Source of the DNA: JACKHO01 sp041398745
GTDB taxonomy: Bacteria; Planctomycetota; Planctomycetia; Planctomycetales; Planctomycetaceae
Reading direction: 5' to 3'
Length of the DNA: 64,000 bases
NCBI GenBank assembly: GCA_041398745.1
Contig: JAWKUB010000003.1
Coordinates: 620,001 to 684,000, forward strand
Shown: in pieces, positions 8,187-18,111 of the stretch
Layout of the letters: the number at the start of each line of letters is the position of its first letter
Numbering within the stretch: the first letter of the stretch is position 1
Made by a program: the position numbers and the translations under genes
The notes under the pieces: model-generated
Seen by the model: only the letters and a program-made list of their open reading frames with translations
Database searches by the model: none
Told to the model about the DNA's origin: nothing

Positions 8187-9482
8187 ACGATGTCCCAATA
8201 CTGTTCGGCACGTTTTTTGCGCCAGGTTGTTGATGGGATATACCTTCTGCTTCTGAGGTTTCAAACTCATGGAGGCAGGCGATGGGACGGAAGAGTCGGA
8301 AGGGGGCCGAGAATACCACGAAATTGCAGGGGCTGAAGTATTTCCGACTGATTGACGACCTGTTGGCAGGGCTGCGTGGACAGGGAACGGAGCGTGACAA
8401 GGCGGGCAACCGACAGTTGTTCTGCGATCAGTATATCGCACTATTGCTGCTATATTTCTTTAATCCGACGGTCACCAGTTTGCGTGGGCTGCAGAAGTTC
8501 ACCACGCTCGAAAGTCCAGAAGCTGTGTGGCGTCAAACCGACGTCGCTGGGATCGCTCAGTGAGGCGGCACGCGTGTTTGATCCGGCCGTGCTTGAACCA
8601 ATTATTGCACAACTGGCAGCTCAGGCCCGGACATCACCCTCAGCCATGCCTCCCGCCCAACAGGCCGCACTGGCGGGACTGACGGCAGTCGATGGCAGCC
8701 TGCTCAAGGCGTTGCCCCGCATGGCCTGGGCGGCTCTGGCAGGATGCCGAGCACCGAGCTGTCAAAATGCATGTGGCGTTTGGCGTGTTCGAGCAGGCAC
8801 CGCTCGAAGTGGCGGTGACGCATGGCAACGGTGCAGAACGCGAACAATTGCGGAACATGGTCCAGCCGGGTGGGTTCTATGTGGCCGATCGGGGCTATGC
8901 AAACAACGCCATGTTTCGCGAGTTTGATGCACAGAACGTGCGGTTTCTCATCCGGGTGCAGGAGAACACCACCTTCGAAGTCCAGGCAGAACAGCCGCTC
9001 TCAGACGCAGATTCTCAGGCTGGTGTCGTTCGCGATGTGCTGGTGCGGCGACTGGGCACCGAAAAGCACAACCGGCTCTTGGAAGAACCGTTGCGGATTG
9101 TCGAAATCCGCGGCACCGAACCCGATCAGGTTTGGATTCTGGCGACCAACGCCCGCGATTTGCCCGCGGAACTCATTGCGGTTGCGTACCGTTATCGCTG
9201 GCAAATCGAACTGTTTTTCCGCTGGCTGAAATGCGTACTGGGCTGCCGACACCTGCTGAGTCACTGCGAATCGGGCGTGACGCTGCAGGTGTATGCCGCC
9301 CTCATCGCGTCTCTGCTGATTAGCCTGTGGACCGGCAGCAAGCCGACCAAACGGACCTGGGAAATGCTCTGCCACTACTTCAGTGGCTGGGCCACCCTGG
9401 AAGAACTCCACCAACACCTCAATCTCCCCTCACCCCGCGACCCACCCCGCAAATCCTGAGCCGAACAGTATTGACGATGTCC
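8187..9482 (+). mobile_element. IS4-family element with 9-bp target duplication
   Basis: The element spans 8196-9473 (1278 bp). Its ends are perfect 14-bp inverted repeats (CAATACTGTTCGGC at 8196-8208/9 and its complement at 9460-9473). The direct repeat ACGATGTCC flanks it on both sides (8187-8195 and 9474-9482). Transposase content and duplication length fit the IS4 family. Confidence 0.93.
8282..9459 (+). pseudogene. IS4-family DDE transposase, two frameshifts
   Basis: The product is readable only by joining three frames. First, MGRKSRKGAENTTKLQGLKY... to LRGLQKFTTLES from 8282 to about 8520; next, VQKLCGVKPTSLGSLSEAAR... to ALPRMAWAAL to about 8735; then LWQDAEHRAVKMHVAFGVFE... to the stop at 9459. 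The last part has the IS4 signature Y-x2-R-x3-E-x6-K (YRYRWQIELFFRWLK), and the middle part contains the AVDGS strand expected around the first catalytic Asp. Two indels make it non-functional as written, yet the element ends and target duplication are perfect. That suggests either recent decay or mobilisation in trans by another copy. Confidence 0.88.
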
Positions 9483-9623
9483 TCGGGTGAGGTGTACGCA
9501 TGCCAGACTTCATCGACCGGGACCTTAACAGAAGTTTCTACTGTGATTTTCATGTGGAACCAATTCTCAATTGATTGAACGAAGCGCGGGAATCGAGTGA
9601 TAGTGTCATCGCCTTGTTCAACA

Positions 9624-11300
9624 CTATCCCCAACTCAACATCATCCCCAGCAAGCCCGCTGCCAGGGCGTAGTAGCAGAAGGGGATTAGCGTGCGGCGGA
9701 TGACGGTGCCTTCTTTGCCGAGCAGTCCGACGACGGCTGAGGCGGCGACGACGTTGTGGACGCAAATCATGTTTCCGGCAGCGCCGCCGACGGCTTGCAG
9801 TGAGACAATCCAGAGTGGATCGGCCCCAATGCCTTTGCCTACTCCGAACTGAAATGCTGAGAACATCATATTACTGAGGGTGTTGCTGCCGGCAATTGAC
9901 GCGCCGAGTCCTCCGACCGTGGGAGCAAATAGAGGCCACGAACCTTTGGCCCATTCAGCCATCGCACCCGCCAATTCTTTGGGCATGGCCTGCAGTTCAG
10001 CCGCACCGCCACCAGAATTCAGGAAGACCTGAACCATCGGAACGGCGAACAGAAGAGCGACGGCAGCTTTTACGAGCACCCCCAGCGAGTCTTTGAAGGC
10101 CTTCTGCATTTTCGCTGCGGGCATGCGGTGGAGATAGCGAGTGATGAACGCGATGAGAATGAACACCGCTCCGGGCAGGTAGAGCGGCTGGAAGTTGACT
10201 TTCAGTCCGGCTCCCATGAAGTCTTTGGTGCCAACCAAATCAACCTGTTTCAGCCAGCCACCAATCGGGAGGATGGAGAGGCGTGTTACTACGAATAGTC
10301 CTGCAACCAGTGCATACGGCAGCCACGCCATGACGAGCGAGGGAGGGTTTGCGTGACTTTCCAGATTGTCGGGGGAGTGGACCGCCGTGGTGGCTTTCCA
10401 CTCCTGGGGCCATTCCGATTCCGGAGCGAAGTCCCAGGGCTCGCCCTTCGGCATGAACCAGCCGTTTCGGGCCGCAGTGACGACAATCGCTAGTCCAATG
10501 AGTCCGCCAAAGAGCGAGGGGAATTCGGGGCCGAGGAACCGAGCGACCAGTACATAGGGAATGGTCATCGACAATGCTGCGAACAATGCGAAACGCCACA
10601 TGACCAGTCCTTCCCGCCACGATTTGTTGCGGCCAAAGAACCGCGTTTGGGCGGTAATGACAATGAGCGGAATGAGTGTTCCAATGACCGCATGCAGGCA
10701 GGCAACACGATACCCGACAATTTCGATTGCCTGGTCAAGGCTCATTCCATTCGCGACAAGGTAATCCTGCACTGCCTGGTCGTTTTCGAGTCCACTGTGC
10801 ACACCAAACAGGATGGGCGTACCAATTGCGCCGAAGGAAACCGGCGTGCTCTGAATGAGCATGCCACTGACAACAGCAGCGAGGGGCGGGAATCCAATCC
10901 CCACCAACAAAGGGACGGCCACTGCTGCGGGCGTACCGAATCCCGCCGAGCCTTCAATGAAACTGCCAAACAACCACGCGATGATAATGACCTGCACTCT
11001 GCGGTCAGGCGAAACGGAGAGGAACGACTTGCGAATGACCTGCAGACCACCACTTTCATGCAACGTATTGAGCAGCAGAATCGCACCGAAAATGATGTAC
11101 AACAACCCGGCAGCGTCGATGAGTCCCTTGGTCGAAGCCGCCAACACATTCCAGGCGGGCACTTTCCAGATGAAGAGCGCAAGGAGAACCGCCGTCACGT
11201 ACGACAATGGCATCGCCCGGCTCGCCGGCCAGCGAAGGCCAACCAGCAGAATTCCAACGACGACAATGGGCAGCGTGGCGAGCAGGGCGGGGTGAATCAT
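9624..11300 (-). CDS. lctP: L-lactate permease (LctP family)
   Basis: About 558 aa with 12 or more hydrophobic segments. Family motifs include AGLLYIIFGAILLLNTLHESGGLQ, the pore-region GSFIEGSAGFGTPAAVAVPL, and near the C-terminus FAPTVGGLGASIAGSNTLSNMMF and GNMICVHNVVAASAVVGL. It imports lactate or glycolate with protons across the inner membrane. The ATG at 11300 (MIHPALLATLPIVVVG) puts the first membrane segment right after the start; the frame is open to 11363. No lactate dehydrogenase is adjacent, and it diverges from the WD40-oxidoreductase gene. Confidence 0.93.
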   Translation of the reverse strand: MIHPALLATLPIVVVGILLVGLRWPASRAMPLSYVTAVLLALFIWKVPAWNVLAASTKGLIDAAGLLYIIFGAILLLNTLHESGGLQVIRKSFLSVSPDRRVQVIIIAWLFGSFIEGSAGFGTPAAVAVPLLVGIGFPPLAAVVSGMLIQSTPVSFGAIGTPILFGVHSGLENDQAVQDYLVANGMSLDQAIEIVGYRVACLHAVIGTLIPLIVITAQTRFFGRNKSWREGLVMWRFALFAALSMTIPYVLVARFLGPEFPSLFGGLIGLAIVVTAARNGWFMPKGEPWDFAPESEWPQEWKATTAVHSPDNLESHANPPSLVMAWLPYALVAGLFVVTRLSILPIGGWLKQVDLVGTKDFMGAGLKVNFQPLYLPGAVFILIAFITRYLHRMPAAKMQKAFKDSLGVLVKAAVALLFAVPMVQVFLNSGGGAAELQAMPKELAGAMAEWAKGSWPLFAPTVGGLGASIAGSNTLSNMMFSAFQFGVGKGIGADPLWIVSLQAVGGAAGNMICVHNVVAASAVVGLLGKEGTVIRRTLIPFCYYALAAGLLGMMLSWG

Positions 11301-11428
11301 GCGGGCATTGTGAGGAGGGGCCGCCCGTCCACACAACTGAGCATGGAAAACTTTTTGCAGCATCGCTTGAAGGAACGGCCTGGATTCGTGAAGCTCATTG
11401 GTGCTTGTTCCCCGAACCAGAGGTGACC

Positions 11429-13435
11429 GTGAAAACTTTTTGCTCGACCGCTCGTGTTTTGCCTGTGCTCCCCCTGTTGGGATTCCTGTTCGCCCTCGGT
11501 TCCGCTGGATTCGCGAATGCAGCGGAACTCAAAGAGAGCGGTCGCTGGGAGGGATTTCCCGACTGGGTGACCAGCGTGCAGTTCAGCCCCAATGGCAAAA
11601 CTCTGGCCGCGGGGAGCTATGACGTCGTCAAACTGCGCGACGTGGAATCGCAGAAGGAAACAGCAACCTTGCGTGTGCGTGGCGGATTCAATCATGCACT
11701 CGCGTTTTCACCAGACGGCAGTCAGCTGGCCATTGGAACGTATCAGCGAATTGATGTTTGGGATGTCGCAAACGCCAAACGGCTCAAGCAACTCAAAGGA
11801 AGCAAAGGTTACGTCCGGGGGCTCATCTGGAATGGAGATCGTCTCATCTCGGCAGGGGAAGACGGTCACGTCCGCGTGTGGAATTCGGAGGACGGCACAC
11901 TGGTCAATGACTTCCAACCTGTCGAGCAGCCCATTCTCGGGCTCGCCTTGGCTCCGGAAGGAAGCGCCGTTGCCATTGCCTGTGGCGATGAAAACCGACT
12001 GTCGAAGCCGGGGCAGGTTGCCATATTCTCTTTAGAGTCCGGCGAAATCCTGAAGAAGTTCGACAGTCATGAGCGGCCCGTGCTTTGCGTGGCATTTGCT
12101 AATGAAGGCAAGCTGCTGCTGTCGGGGAGTATTGATGAACACGTGAATTTGAATGATGCCGAGAGCGGCGAAACAAAGTCGTTCTTCGGCGGTCACAGCC
12201 GCCCGGTGAATGCTGTTTGCCCACTGCCGGGAACTCCGTTCGCAGTGAGTGCGTCGGGGGGGCGGTTCAAGGGCAAAAATGAGTTGCGTGTCTGGAGATT
12301 GAATGATGGGGAAAACATCGCCGACGTCGAAGCACACGAACAGCCCATCAGTTCTGTTGCGGTCAACGCTGACGGACTGATCGCCGCAGGTTCGCGGGAC
12401 AAGTCCGTTTCGTTATGGCGAGTCGAGGGGACGGAATCGGACGCAACATCCGGGGCGACAGTGGTGTATCCCGTCCCCACAACGTTTCTGGTCGACACCG
12501 AGAAGAAGCCGTTGATTCGCGTGGGGGTCATTGGTCTCGATACCTCACACAGCATTGCGTTCACCAAGGCGTTTAATTCCGACCCTCCGAATCCGCAACT
12601 GGACGGCATGCACGTGGTGGCGGCGTATCCGTACGGCAGCCGGGATATCGAATCGTCCGTGAGTCGGATTCCTGTCTATACCGAAGAAATGAAGAAACTC
12701 GGTGTTGAAATCACTGAGTCGATTGCGGACCTGTTGGAAAAGGTGGACTGCGTTTTACTGGAAACGAATGATGGCCGACCGCATCTTGAGCAGGTGCGTG
12801 AGGTCATCGCGGCTGGTAAGCCGGTGTTTGTCGACAAGCCCATCGCAGGCTCTCTGAAAGACTGTCTTGAGATTTTCCAACTGGCCGAGGAGAAAGGCGT
12901 GCCGCTATTTTCATCCTCATCACTCCGCTTCATGGAGGGGGCACAGAAAGCACGTAGCGGTGAGTGGGGGCAAATCACCGGTTGCGATGCCTTCAGCCCG
13001 TGCAGCTTGGAGGAGACGCATCCGGACCTGTTCTGGTATGGAATTCACGGCGTGGAAATCCTGTTCACGGTCATGGGGCCGGATGTGGAAACGGTCACAC
13101 GTGCATCTCAAGAGGGGACAGACGTGGTTGTGGGCATCTGGAAAGATGGCCGCATTGGCACGTTTCGTGGCATTCGTAGCGGCAAAGGGGGCTACGGTGG
13201 CACAGCCTTCAGCGACAAGGGAACCAACCAGTTAACAGGGTTCAGCGGCTATGTCCCACTCATTGTCGAAATCGCTGAGTTCTTCCGCACCGGCGAACCA
13301 CCCGTGACCAAGGAAGAAACCATTGCAATTTATGCCTTCATGGAAGCCGCCGACGAAAGCAAACGCCGCGGTGGCGTGCCGGTTTCGATTCAGGAAGTCC
13401 TGGAAAAGGCTGGCCACGCGTCATCACCAAAGTAG
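11429..13435 (+). CDS. Exported WD40 propeller fused to Gfo/Idh/MocA oxidoreductase
   Basis: The GTG at 11429 follows an AGAGGTG ribosome site and opens a signal peptide (VLPVLPLLGFLFALGSAGFANA). Residues about 35-350 form WD40 repeats with WD-like ends such as VTSVQFSPNGKTLAAGSYDVVKL, GLIWNGDRLISAGEDGHVRVW, and VAVNADGLIAAGSRDKSVSLW. A linker leads to a Rossmann domain starting IRVGVIGLDTSHSIAFTKAF, with GKPVFVDKPIAGSLKDCLEIF, which is the Gfo/Idh/MocA EKP-like motif (here DKP), and a C-terminal substrate domain with WYGIHGVEILFTVMG. It probably oxidises or epimerises a sugar derivative outside the cytoplasm. The fusion is rare in other phyla as far as I know. Confidence 0.88.
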   Translation: MKTFCSTARVLPVLPLLGFLFALGSAGFANAAELKESGRWEGFPDWVTSVQFSPNGKTLAAGSYDVVKLRDVESQKETATLRVRGGFNHALAFSPDGSQLAIGTYQRIDVWDVANAKRLKQLKGSKGYVRGLIWNGDRLISAGEDGHVRVWNSEDGTLVNDFQPVEQPILGLALAPEGSAVAIACGDENRLSKPGQVAIFSLESGEILKKFDSHERPVLCVAFANEGKLLLSGSIDEHVNLNDAESGETKSFFGGHSRPVNAVCPLPGTPFAVSASGGRFKGKNELRVWRLNDGENIADVEAHEQPISSVAVNADGLIAAGSRDKSVSLWRVEGTESDATSGATVVYPVPTTFLVDTEKKPLIRVGVIGLDTSHSIAFTKAFNSDPPNPQLDGMHVVAAYPYGSRDIESSVSRIPVYTEEMKKLGVEITESIADLLEKVDCVLLETNDGRPHLEQVREVIAAGKPVFVDKPIAGSLKDCLEIFQLAEEKGVPLFSSSSLRFMEGAQKARSGEWGQITGCDAFSPCSLEETHPDLFWYGIHGVEILFTVMGPDVETVTRASQEGTDVVVGIWKDGRIGTFRGIRSGKGGYGGTAFSDKGTNQLTGFSGYVPLIVEIAEFFRTGEPPVTKEETIAIYAFMEAADESKRRGGVPVSIQEVLEKAGHASSPK

Positions 13436-13453
13436 GCGTCCATCTTCAGGTGG

Positions 13454-13473
13454 CACAGACATTCCTGTCTGTG
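13454..13473. terminator. Palindromic hairpin after WD40-oxidoreductase gene
   Basis: An 8-bp perfect stem (CACAGACA / TGTCTGTG) with a TTCC loop lies 18 bp after the stop. It has no T-run. Such palindromes can be dispersed repeats in these genomes. Confidence 0.4.
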
Positions 13474-13707
13474 AATTCAGGTCCCATTGGACGCAATTTA
13501 CCTGACGTTTTGCGGTGCGCAGTACGGTAGTGCGTGTGGGACACCACGCGACGACGTTATCCACTATGGGGCCGAAACTTCCGTCGATTAGTCTGGCTGC
13601 GGTATTTGCCGGAGTGACGGAGAATTCCCCTCGCATTGATTTGCGATTATTGATTATACAGCCAGTTGGACATTTCAACTTCACCCCGAAAATGGAGTTT
13701 CAGGGGG

Positions 13708-14592
13708 ATGAATTCTGTATCGATTCGCGTAACGGCTTGCTTGTTTCTGACTTTCTGTGTTGCCTGGGCCCAGGCGGACGACAAGGTTCTGCTGCAGTAC
13801 AAATTCCAGGAGGGACAGGTTGTGCGTTACTCGGTTTCAGACCGTGACGACTACTCCATTCTGGTGGCTCAGGATCAAGATAATCCGTTCACTGCCCAGA
13901 AATCAGTGAAGCAGTACCGGGTTACCAAGGTGAACGCCGATGGCTCGGCTGTCCTGGAAGTCATGTTTGAGTCAGTCAAACTGACCATGCGCAGCGGAGG
14001 CAAGACGCAGGAATTCGACACTGAGGCAGCCGGAAACGCGAACGATCCTGTCTTTGCGACACTGCAGGCCATTGTGGGGAAGCCACACGTGCAGGTGACC
14101 GCTGCAACAAATGGTCAGCTCAGCGATGTGAAGCCGCTGGTCGAAGGTGCGGGCCAGCCCGATGAAATCAGCAAGAATGCCCTGGATGCTTTCATCACAT
14201 TACCCGGCGAGCCCATTGCCGTCGGAACGGCGTGGCGGGAGGATTTCAATGTTCCCGTGAAGGTGAATGAAAGGTTGTCGAAGTCAGTCAAGCTGCAGCG
14301 GCGCTTCTACTTTCAGTCACTGGAGGATGGAAAAGCCACCATTACTTTCGAGACGAAAATCCTGTCTCCAATTACCGACCCCGATGAAGAAATCCAGTTG
14401 ATTCAGCGTCCCACACGTGGTCGTATTGTTTTGGACATGAACCGGGGGATTGTTGTGGAAAAGACCGTGTCGCTCGACAATGCCGTCACGGGATTTGGAG
14501 GCATTGCCTCGTCCATGACGCTCAAGAAGCTGCATCAAGAAGTACTGCTTGATGCGCGAGTGGCCGCCGCAGAAGGCCGCAGCACCAACTGA
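13708..14592 (+). CDS. Exported protein of unknown function (294 aa)
   Basis: Starts at MNSVSIRVTACLFLTFCVAWAQADDKVLL, a clear type I signal peptide. The ATG at 13708 was chosen over 13666 because GGAG lies 10 nt upstream of it and it places the signal peptide at the terminus. The mature part is beta-rich: VLLQYKFQEGQVVRYSVSD, then KQYRVTKVNADGSAVLEVMFESVKLTMRSGG, then IAVGTAWREDFNVPV. This resembles the repeated beta domains of planctomycete DUF6263-like secreted proteins (resemblance from memory). Probably periplasmic; no enzymatic motif seen. Confidence 0.75.
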   Translation: MNSVSIRVTACLFLTFCVAWAQADDKVLLQYKFQEGQVVRYSVSDRDDYSILVAQDQDNPFTAQKSVKQYRVTKVNADGSAVLEVMFESVKLTMRSGGKTQEFDTEAAGNANDPVFATLQAIVGKPHVQVTAATNGQLSDVKPLVEGAGQPDEISKNALDAFITLPGEPIAVGTAWREDFNVPVKVNERLSKSVKLQRRFYFQSLEDGKATITFETKILSPITDPDEEIQLIQRPTRGRIVLDMNRGIVVEKTVSLDNAVTGFGGIASSMTLKKLHQEVLLDARVAAAEGRSTN

Positions 14593-14656
14593 TGCCAATT
14601 CGGAAGCGGGCGTGTCATCTGCGTCTGATGATGGCGAGATGGGGGAGGGTTAAAAC

Positions 14657-15112
14657 GTGACACAAGTCGCCGCAGGGAATCGCCGTCGCCGCTGGCTCTA
14701 CCTGCTGGCCGTTGTAACGCTGTGTTGCGTCCTCGGGATTGTCATCTGGAATTGGCCCCGTCGCCCTCCAGCCTTTGACATTACCGGGGCATGGTCTGTT
14801 CAGCAGGATTCTGCGTCTAATTCAACGCCGGTCACCTTAACTTTCGCAAGTGACGGCGACATGCAGGTCAACGGCATGTCGGTCGGTGAGTGGCGAATGG
14901 AAGGTAACGAACTGCGTTTCGGGGCTTACCTCAAACCATTCGGTACGCGCGGGCCGACCATTCCCTATTATCCCAGTATGATGGAATATTCCGCGACACA
15001 GGATTCTGAGTCTCGCGAAATAACGCTTTCCCAAACAGGATCGGAGCCTACCATTGTCCTGACACGCGTCGATGCGGTCGACGCAGATGATCCCGACACG
15101 CCGACTGAGTAA
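14657..15112 (+). CDS. Single-pass membrane protein with lipocalin-like outer domain
   Basis: The GTG at 14657 follows GGGGGAGGG 7 nt upstream. A basic N-terminus (RRRRW) leads into one transmembrane helix (LYLLAVVTLCCVLGIVIWNW). The remaining about 115 residues begin with ITGAWSVQQDSASNSTPVTL and contain VGEWRMEGNELRF and ITLSQTGSEPTIVLTR, a pattern of short beta strands typical of small calycin/lipocalin-like domains. The N-terminus is inside and the domain outside the inner membrane. Function unknown. It is 64 bp after the preceding exported protein and may share its transcript. Confidence 0.7.
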   Translation: MTQVAAGNRRRRWLYLLAVVTLCCVLGIVIWNWPRRPPAFDITGAWSVQQDSASNSTPVTLTFASDGDMQVNGMSVGEWRMEGNELRFGAYLKPFGTRGPTIPYYPSMMEYSATQDSESREITLSQTGSEPTIVLTRVDAVDADDPDTPTE

Positions 15113-15216
15113 GTGGCATTTGTCTGGTGATAATGGCGATCATGGTACGACTCCTTATCGGGAGATAGGATGCGGTCCAATCCTCCAATTCCTTTGCCGG
15201 TACGCCGGACCTCGAC

Positions 15217-18111
15217 ATGACCAAATTCCATCACTCACTGTTTGTGTTGTTCGTATTACTGTTCGGCACCTGCCGACCATCCCTCGCGTGGGACGACATT
15301 CCCCCCACCCCGCCACAACCACCACGAACCGATTTGTTCATCAGCGGCGTGTATCCGCATTTGACCACGTACGGGGTGTACAGTCAGAACGGGGCGCATT
15401 ACCTCAGCGGGCACAACGAGTGTGGCATTGGGGCCGTAGTGCCGTGGGCCGGGCGGTTGTGGATGGTCAATTACGCCCCGCATATGCCGAAAGGGAGTGA
15501 GCACAAGCTCTATTCCATTGGGCCCGATTTGTCAGAGCAAATGACGGTTCATCCCGAGAGCGTGGGGGGGACTCCGGCGGGCCGCATGATTCACAAAGAG
15601 TCGAATCAACTGCTCATCGCACACTATCTGATTGATGCCCAGGGAAACGTCCGCGTCATTTCGCCCAAGGACATGCCCATTCGGATAACAGCCATCGCAC
15701 GGCATTTGTCCGATCCAGCGAACATGGTGTATTACATCGACATGGAGGGTTCTATTTGGGAAGCGAACGTCCATACGCTGGCGGTCAACCGGCTGTTCAA
15801 AAAGCCCGTCCCCGGATGGCACGGCAAAGGGGGTTACACGTCGCAGGGGCGGCTGGTGGTTTCCAATAACGGGGAACTGCACGTCGGCGACTACGACGAT
15901 GTCCTCGTCGGTGGTGCCGCGAAGTCGGAAGAGGAACGGGGCGTGCTGGCGGAGTACGATGGCAAAGAGTGGCGAATTGTTGAACGCCGCCAGTTTACTG
16001 AAGTGACGGGACCGAACGGCGTCACGGGCGGCCGCGACGGGAATGATCCCATTTGGGCTGTGGGATGGGACAAACGCAGCCTGCGATTAAAAGTTCTCGA
16101 CAATGGCGAGTGGCACACGTATCTGCTGCCTAAGGCCGCGTACTGCAACGACGCCAGCCACGGCTGGTACACCGAGTGGCCCCGCATTCGCGAAATCACC
16201 GAGGGCCGCTGGATGATGGATATGCACGGCATGTTCTTCAATTTCCCCAAGACGTTTTCCGCCAGCAACTCCGCAGGCATTACCCCCATTGGCAGCCATT
16301 TACGGTACGTTCCAGACTTCTGCGACTGGAACGGGCGACTCGTCCTGGCGACCGACGAAACGAGCATCCAAGGGAATCCATTGGCCGGTCAGCCGCAAAG
16401 CAACTTGTGGTTCGGCAGCTATGAAGACCTGCAGAACTGGGGACCGGCGAACGGATACGGCGGTCCGTGGGTAGAAGATGACGTAACAGCCAACACACCA
16501 TCTGACCCGTTTCTGATTGCAGGATTTGAACATCGCGTCCTGCACCTCGCCACAGGCAAGCGACAAGCCAAATCAGAACAGGCACTGCGGGCGACCGATC
16601 AGCAGGTCATCACCGAACTGCCCGAACAACTCGCCCCCCTGCCACGCGTCACGTTAAACCGTGGAGACTGGCACAAAGCGGCGCCCGGCTTTGCATTTGA
16701 GGTGAGCGAGCCGGCCACAGTGTATCTGGCCGTTGACCGACGTGGCGATCCGAAGCTCCCTGAGGCATGGCAGAAGACCGAACTGTCGCTGAAGTGGGGG
16801 AAGGACTTTGAAGACGTCGTTTACGTCCGCGAATTTCCTGCAGGACGCGTCATCATTCCCCGCAACGACACGGAACACATTCCCGGATCATTCGGCATGC
16901 CGCACACGGCGTTCGTGCAGAGTAAGGGAAGCGTGAAGGCCCTCGGCGAGGCGACTGTCACCCTGCCGCAGCAGCGAGGCGTTGAGGGCAACGACAATGA
17001 GGCACCGGTCGTGTTCACCATTCAAATTGACAAGAAGGGCAACGGCACGTGGTCCAATCTCGACAGTGTTACAGTGCCCGCTCACGGTTACGTGCCATAC
17101 TTCTTCCCGCAGGACTTCAATGCCGTCTGGCTGCGGCTGATGACAAATCGGGACTGTGTGGCCACGGCGTTTTTGCATCAGACCACGAGCAAGTCTCATG
17201 ATGGAAAACAGGCCGACAACGTGGCGTTGTTCAGCGGTCTGGCCGACGTCTCTGATACCAACGCCCGAGGCGCGCTGCTGTACGCCGCGAAACGAAATCG
17301 CAACCTACGGGTCATCACCCGTGACGACCGCTACTTTGAATTCAGCAAAGCGAAGTTTGAATTTGAGCCCGATCAACCAGACCCGGAGTTGAAATCACTG
17401 TTGCAAATCGAGCCGGAGTTCACGGTCGATGCGGCTTCGGTCATCATCAAACACGGTTCACGCACGCTACGGCTTCCGAAAGGGAATGCCGCGTTAGACA
17501 AACCGTTTGCCGGAGGCTGGCCGCGTGCAGTGCGGGAAGTGGAGTCGGAACGCGAACTGGCAAACATTCACGGCACGTTCTACGAATTGCCGCTTGTGAC
17601 GAATGGGGCACCGCCAGCCTGGAATTTGGTGCGGCCCGTCGCCAGTCACTCCAAACAAATCACCGACTTCTGTTCCTGGAACGGCCTGCTGGTCCTCTCG
17701 GGAGTGCGTGCAGATGCAGCTAGTAACAACCACGTTTTCGCCGATGCCAAGCACGAAACTGCACTCTGGTTTGGCGGCGTCGATGATCTGTGGAAACTCG
17801 GCAAACCGGTCGGCAACGGCGGTCCGTGGATGGGCACAAAAGTGAAGGCAGGCATCCCATCCGACCCCTACCTGATGACCGGCTACGACCAGAAATCAGT
17901 CCACATGTCACACCAGTCTGATGAGACCGTCACCTTTACACTCCAAGTCGACATCACCGGAACCGGCCTGTGGGTCGACTACTTCCAAACCTTCGACGTC
18001 CCCCCCGGCGAAACCGTGACACACAACTTCCTGGAAGGGTATTATGCGAATTGGGTTCGAGTTGTGACGAGTGCTGACACAACAGCAACCGTGCAGTTCG
18101 AATACCGCTAG
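15217..18111 (+). CDS. Large secreted protein, probable double beta-propeller
   Basis: 964 aa with signal peptide (MTKFHHSLFVLFVLLFGTC... to SLAW). Two related halves are visible: the block LRYVPDFCDWNGRLVLATDE ... LWFGSYEDLQNWGPANGYGGPW (about residues 365-430) is echoed by HSKQITDFCSWNGLLVLSGV ... LWFGGVDDLWKLGKPVGNGGPW (about residues 810-870). This indicates an internal duplication of propeller-like modules. It likely acts outside the cytoplasm; no catalytic motif is recognised. Its stop codon overlaps the first base of an IS630-type insertion: TA belongs to the target and the G to the element. Confidence 0.8.
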   Translation: MTKFHHSLFVLFVLLFGTCRPSLAWDDIPPTPPQPPRTDLFISGVYPHLTTYGVYSQNGAHYLSGHNECGIGAVVPWAGRLWMVNYAPHMPKGSEHKLYSIGPDLSEQMTVHPESVGGTPAGRMIHKESNQLLIAHYLIDAQGNVRVISPKDMPIRITAIARHLSDPANMVYYIDMEGSIWEANVHTLAVNRLFKKPVPGWHGKGGYTSQGRLVVSNNGELHVGDYDDVLVGGAAKSEEERGVLAEYDGKEWRIVERRQFTEVTGPNGVTGGRDGNDPIWAVGWDKRSLRLKVLDNGEWHTYLLPKAAYCNDASHGWYTEWPRIREITEGRWMMDMHGMFFNFPKTFSASNSAGITPIGSHLRYVPDFCDWNGRLVLATDETSIQGNPLAGQPQSNLWFGSYEDLQNWGPANGYGGPWVEDDVTANTPSDPFLIAGFEHRVLHLATGKRQAKSEQALRATDQQVITELPEQLAPLPRVTLNRGDWHKAAPGFAFEVSEPATVYLAVDRRGDPKLPEAWQKTELSLKWGKDFEDVVYVREFPAGRVIIPRNDTEHIPGSFGMPHTAFVQSKGSVKALGEATVTLPQQRGVEGNDNEAPVVFTIQIDKKGNGTWSNLDSVTVPAHGYVPYFFPQDFNAVWLRLMTNRDCVATAFLHQTTSKSHDGKQADNVALFSGLADVSDTNARGALLYAAKRNRNLRVITRDDRYFEFSKAKFEFEPDQPDPELKSLLQIEPEFTVDAASVIIKHGSRTLRLPKGNAALDKPFAGGWPRAVREVESERELANIHGTFYELPLVTNGAPPAWNLVRPVASHSKQITDFCSWNGLLVLSGVRADAASNNHVFADAKHETALWFGGVDDLWKLGKPVGNGGPWMGTKVKAGIPSDPYLMTGYDQKSVHMSHQSDETVTFTLQVDITGTGLWVDYFQTFDVPPGETVTHNFLEGYYANWVRVVTSADTTATVQFEYR

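Larger units (their letters stand above)
7859..9553 (-). pseudogene. SRPBCC / AHSA1-type protein split by an IS element
   Basis: The ATG at 9553 begins MKITVETSVKVPVDEVWHAY, the usual start of an activator-of-Hsp90-like (AHSA1/SRPBCC) small-ligand-binding protein. Reading stops making sense at the IS boundary (9473). The remainder (QWNAASDDWHTT... to GWQAILNNFASHVERKR) resumes at 8195 and ends at 7859. Removing the 1278-bp element plus one 9-bp target copy restores a continuous frame across ...SPEDIV/QWNAAS..., giving 135 aa, normal for the family. These proteins form a START-like hydrophobic cavity. The gene is now inactive as an intact protein; both halves lack further lesions, so the insertion is recent. 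Confidence 0.93.

Noticed and set aside
10647..11426. 259-codon open frame opposite the lactate permease
   Set aside because: It lies antisense to a clear transporter gene and its product is a low-complexity Arg/Asn/Gln string with no start site.
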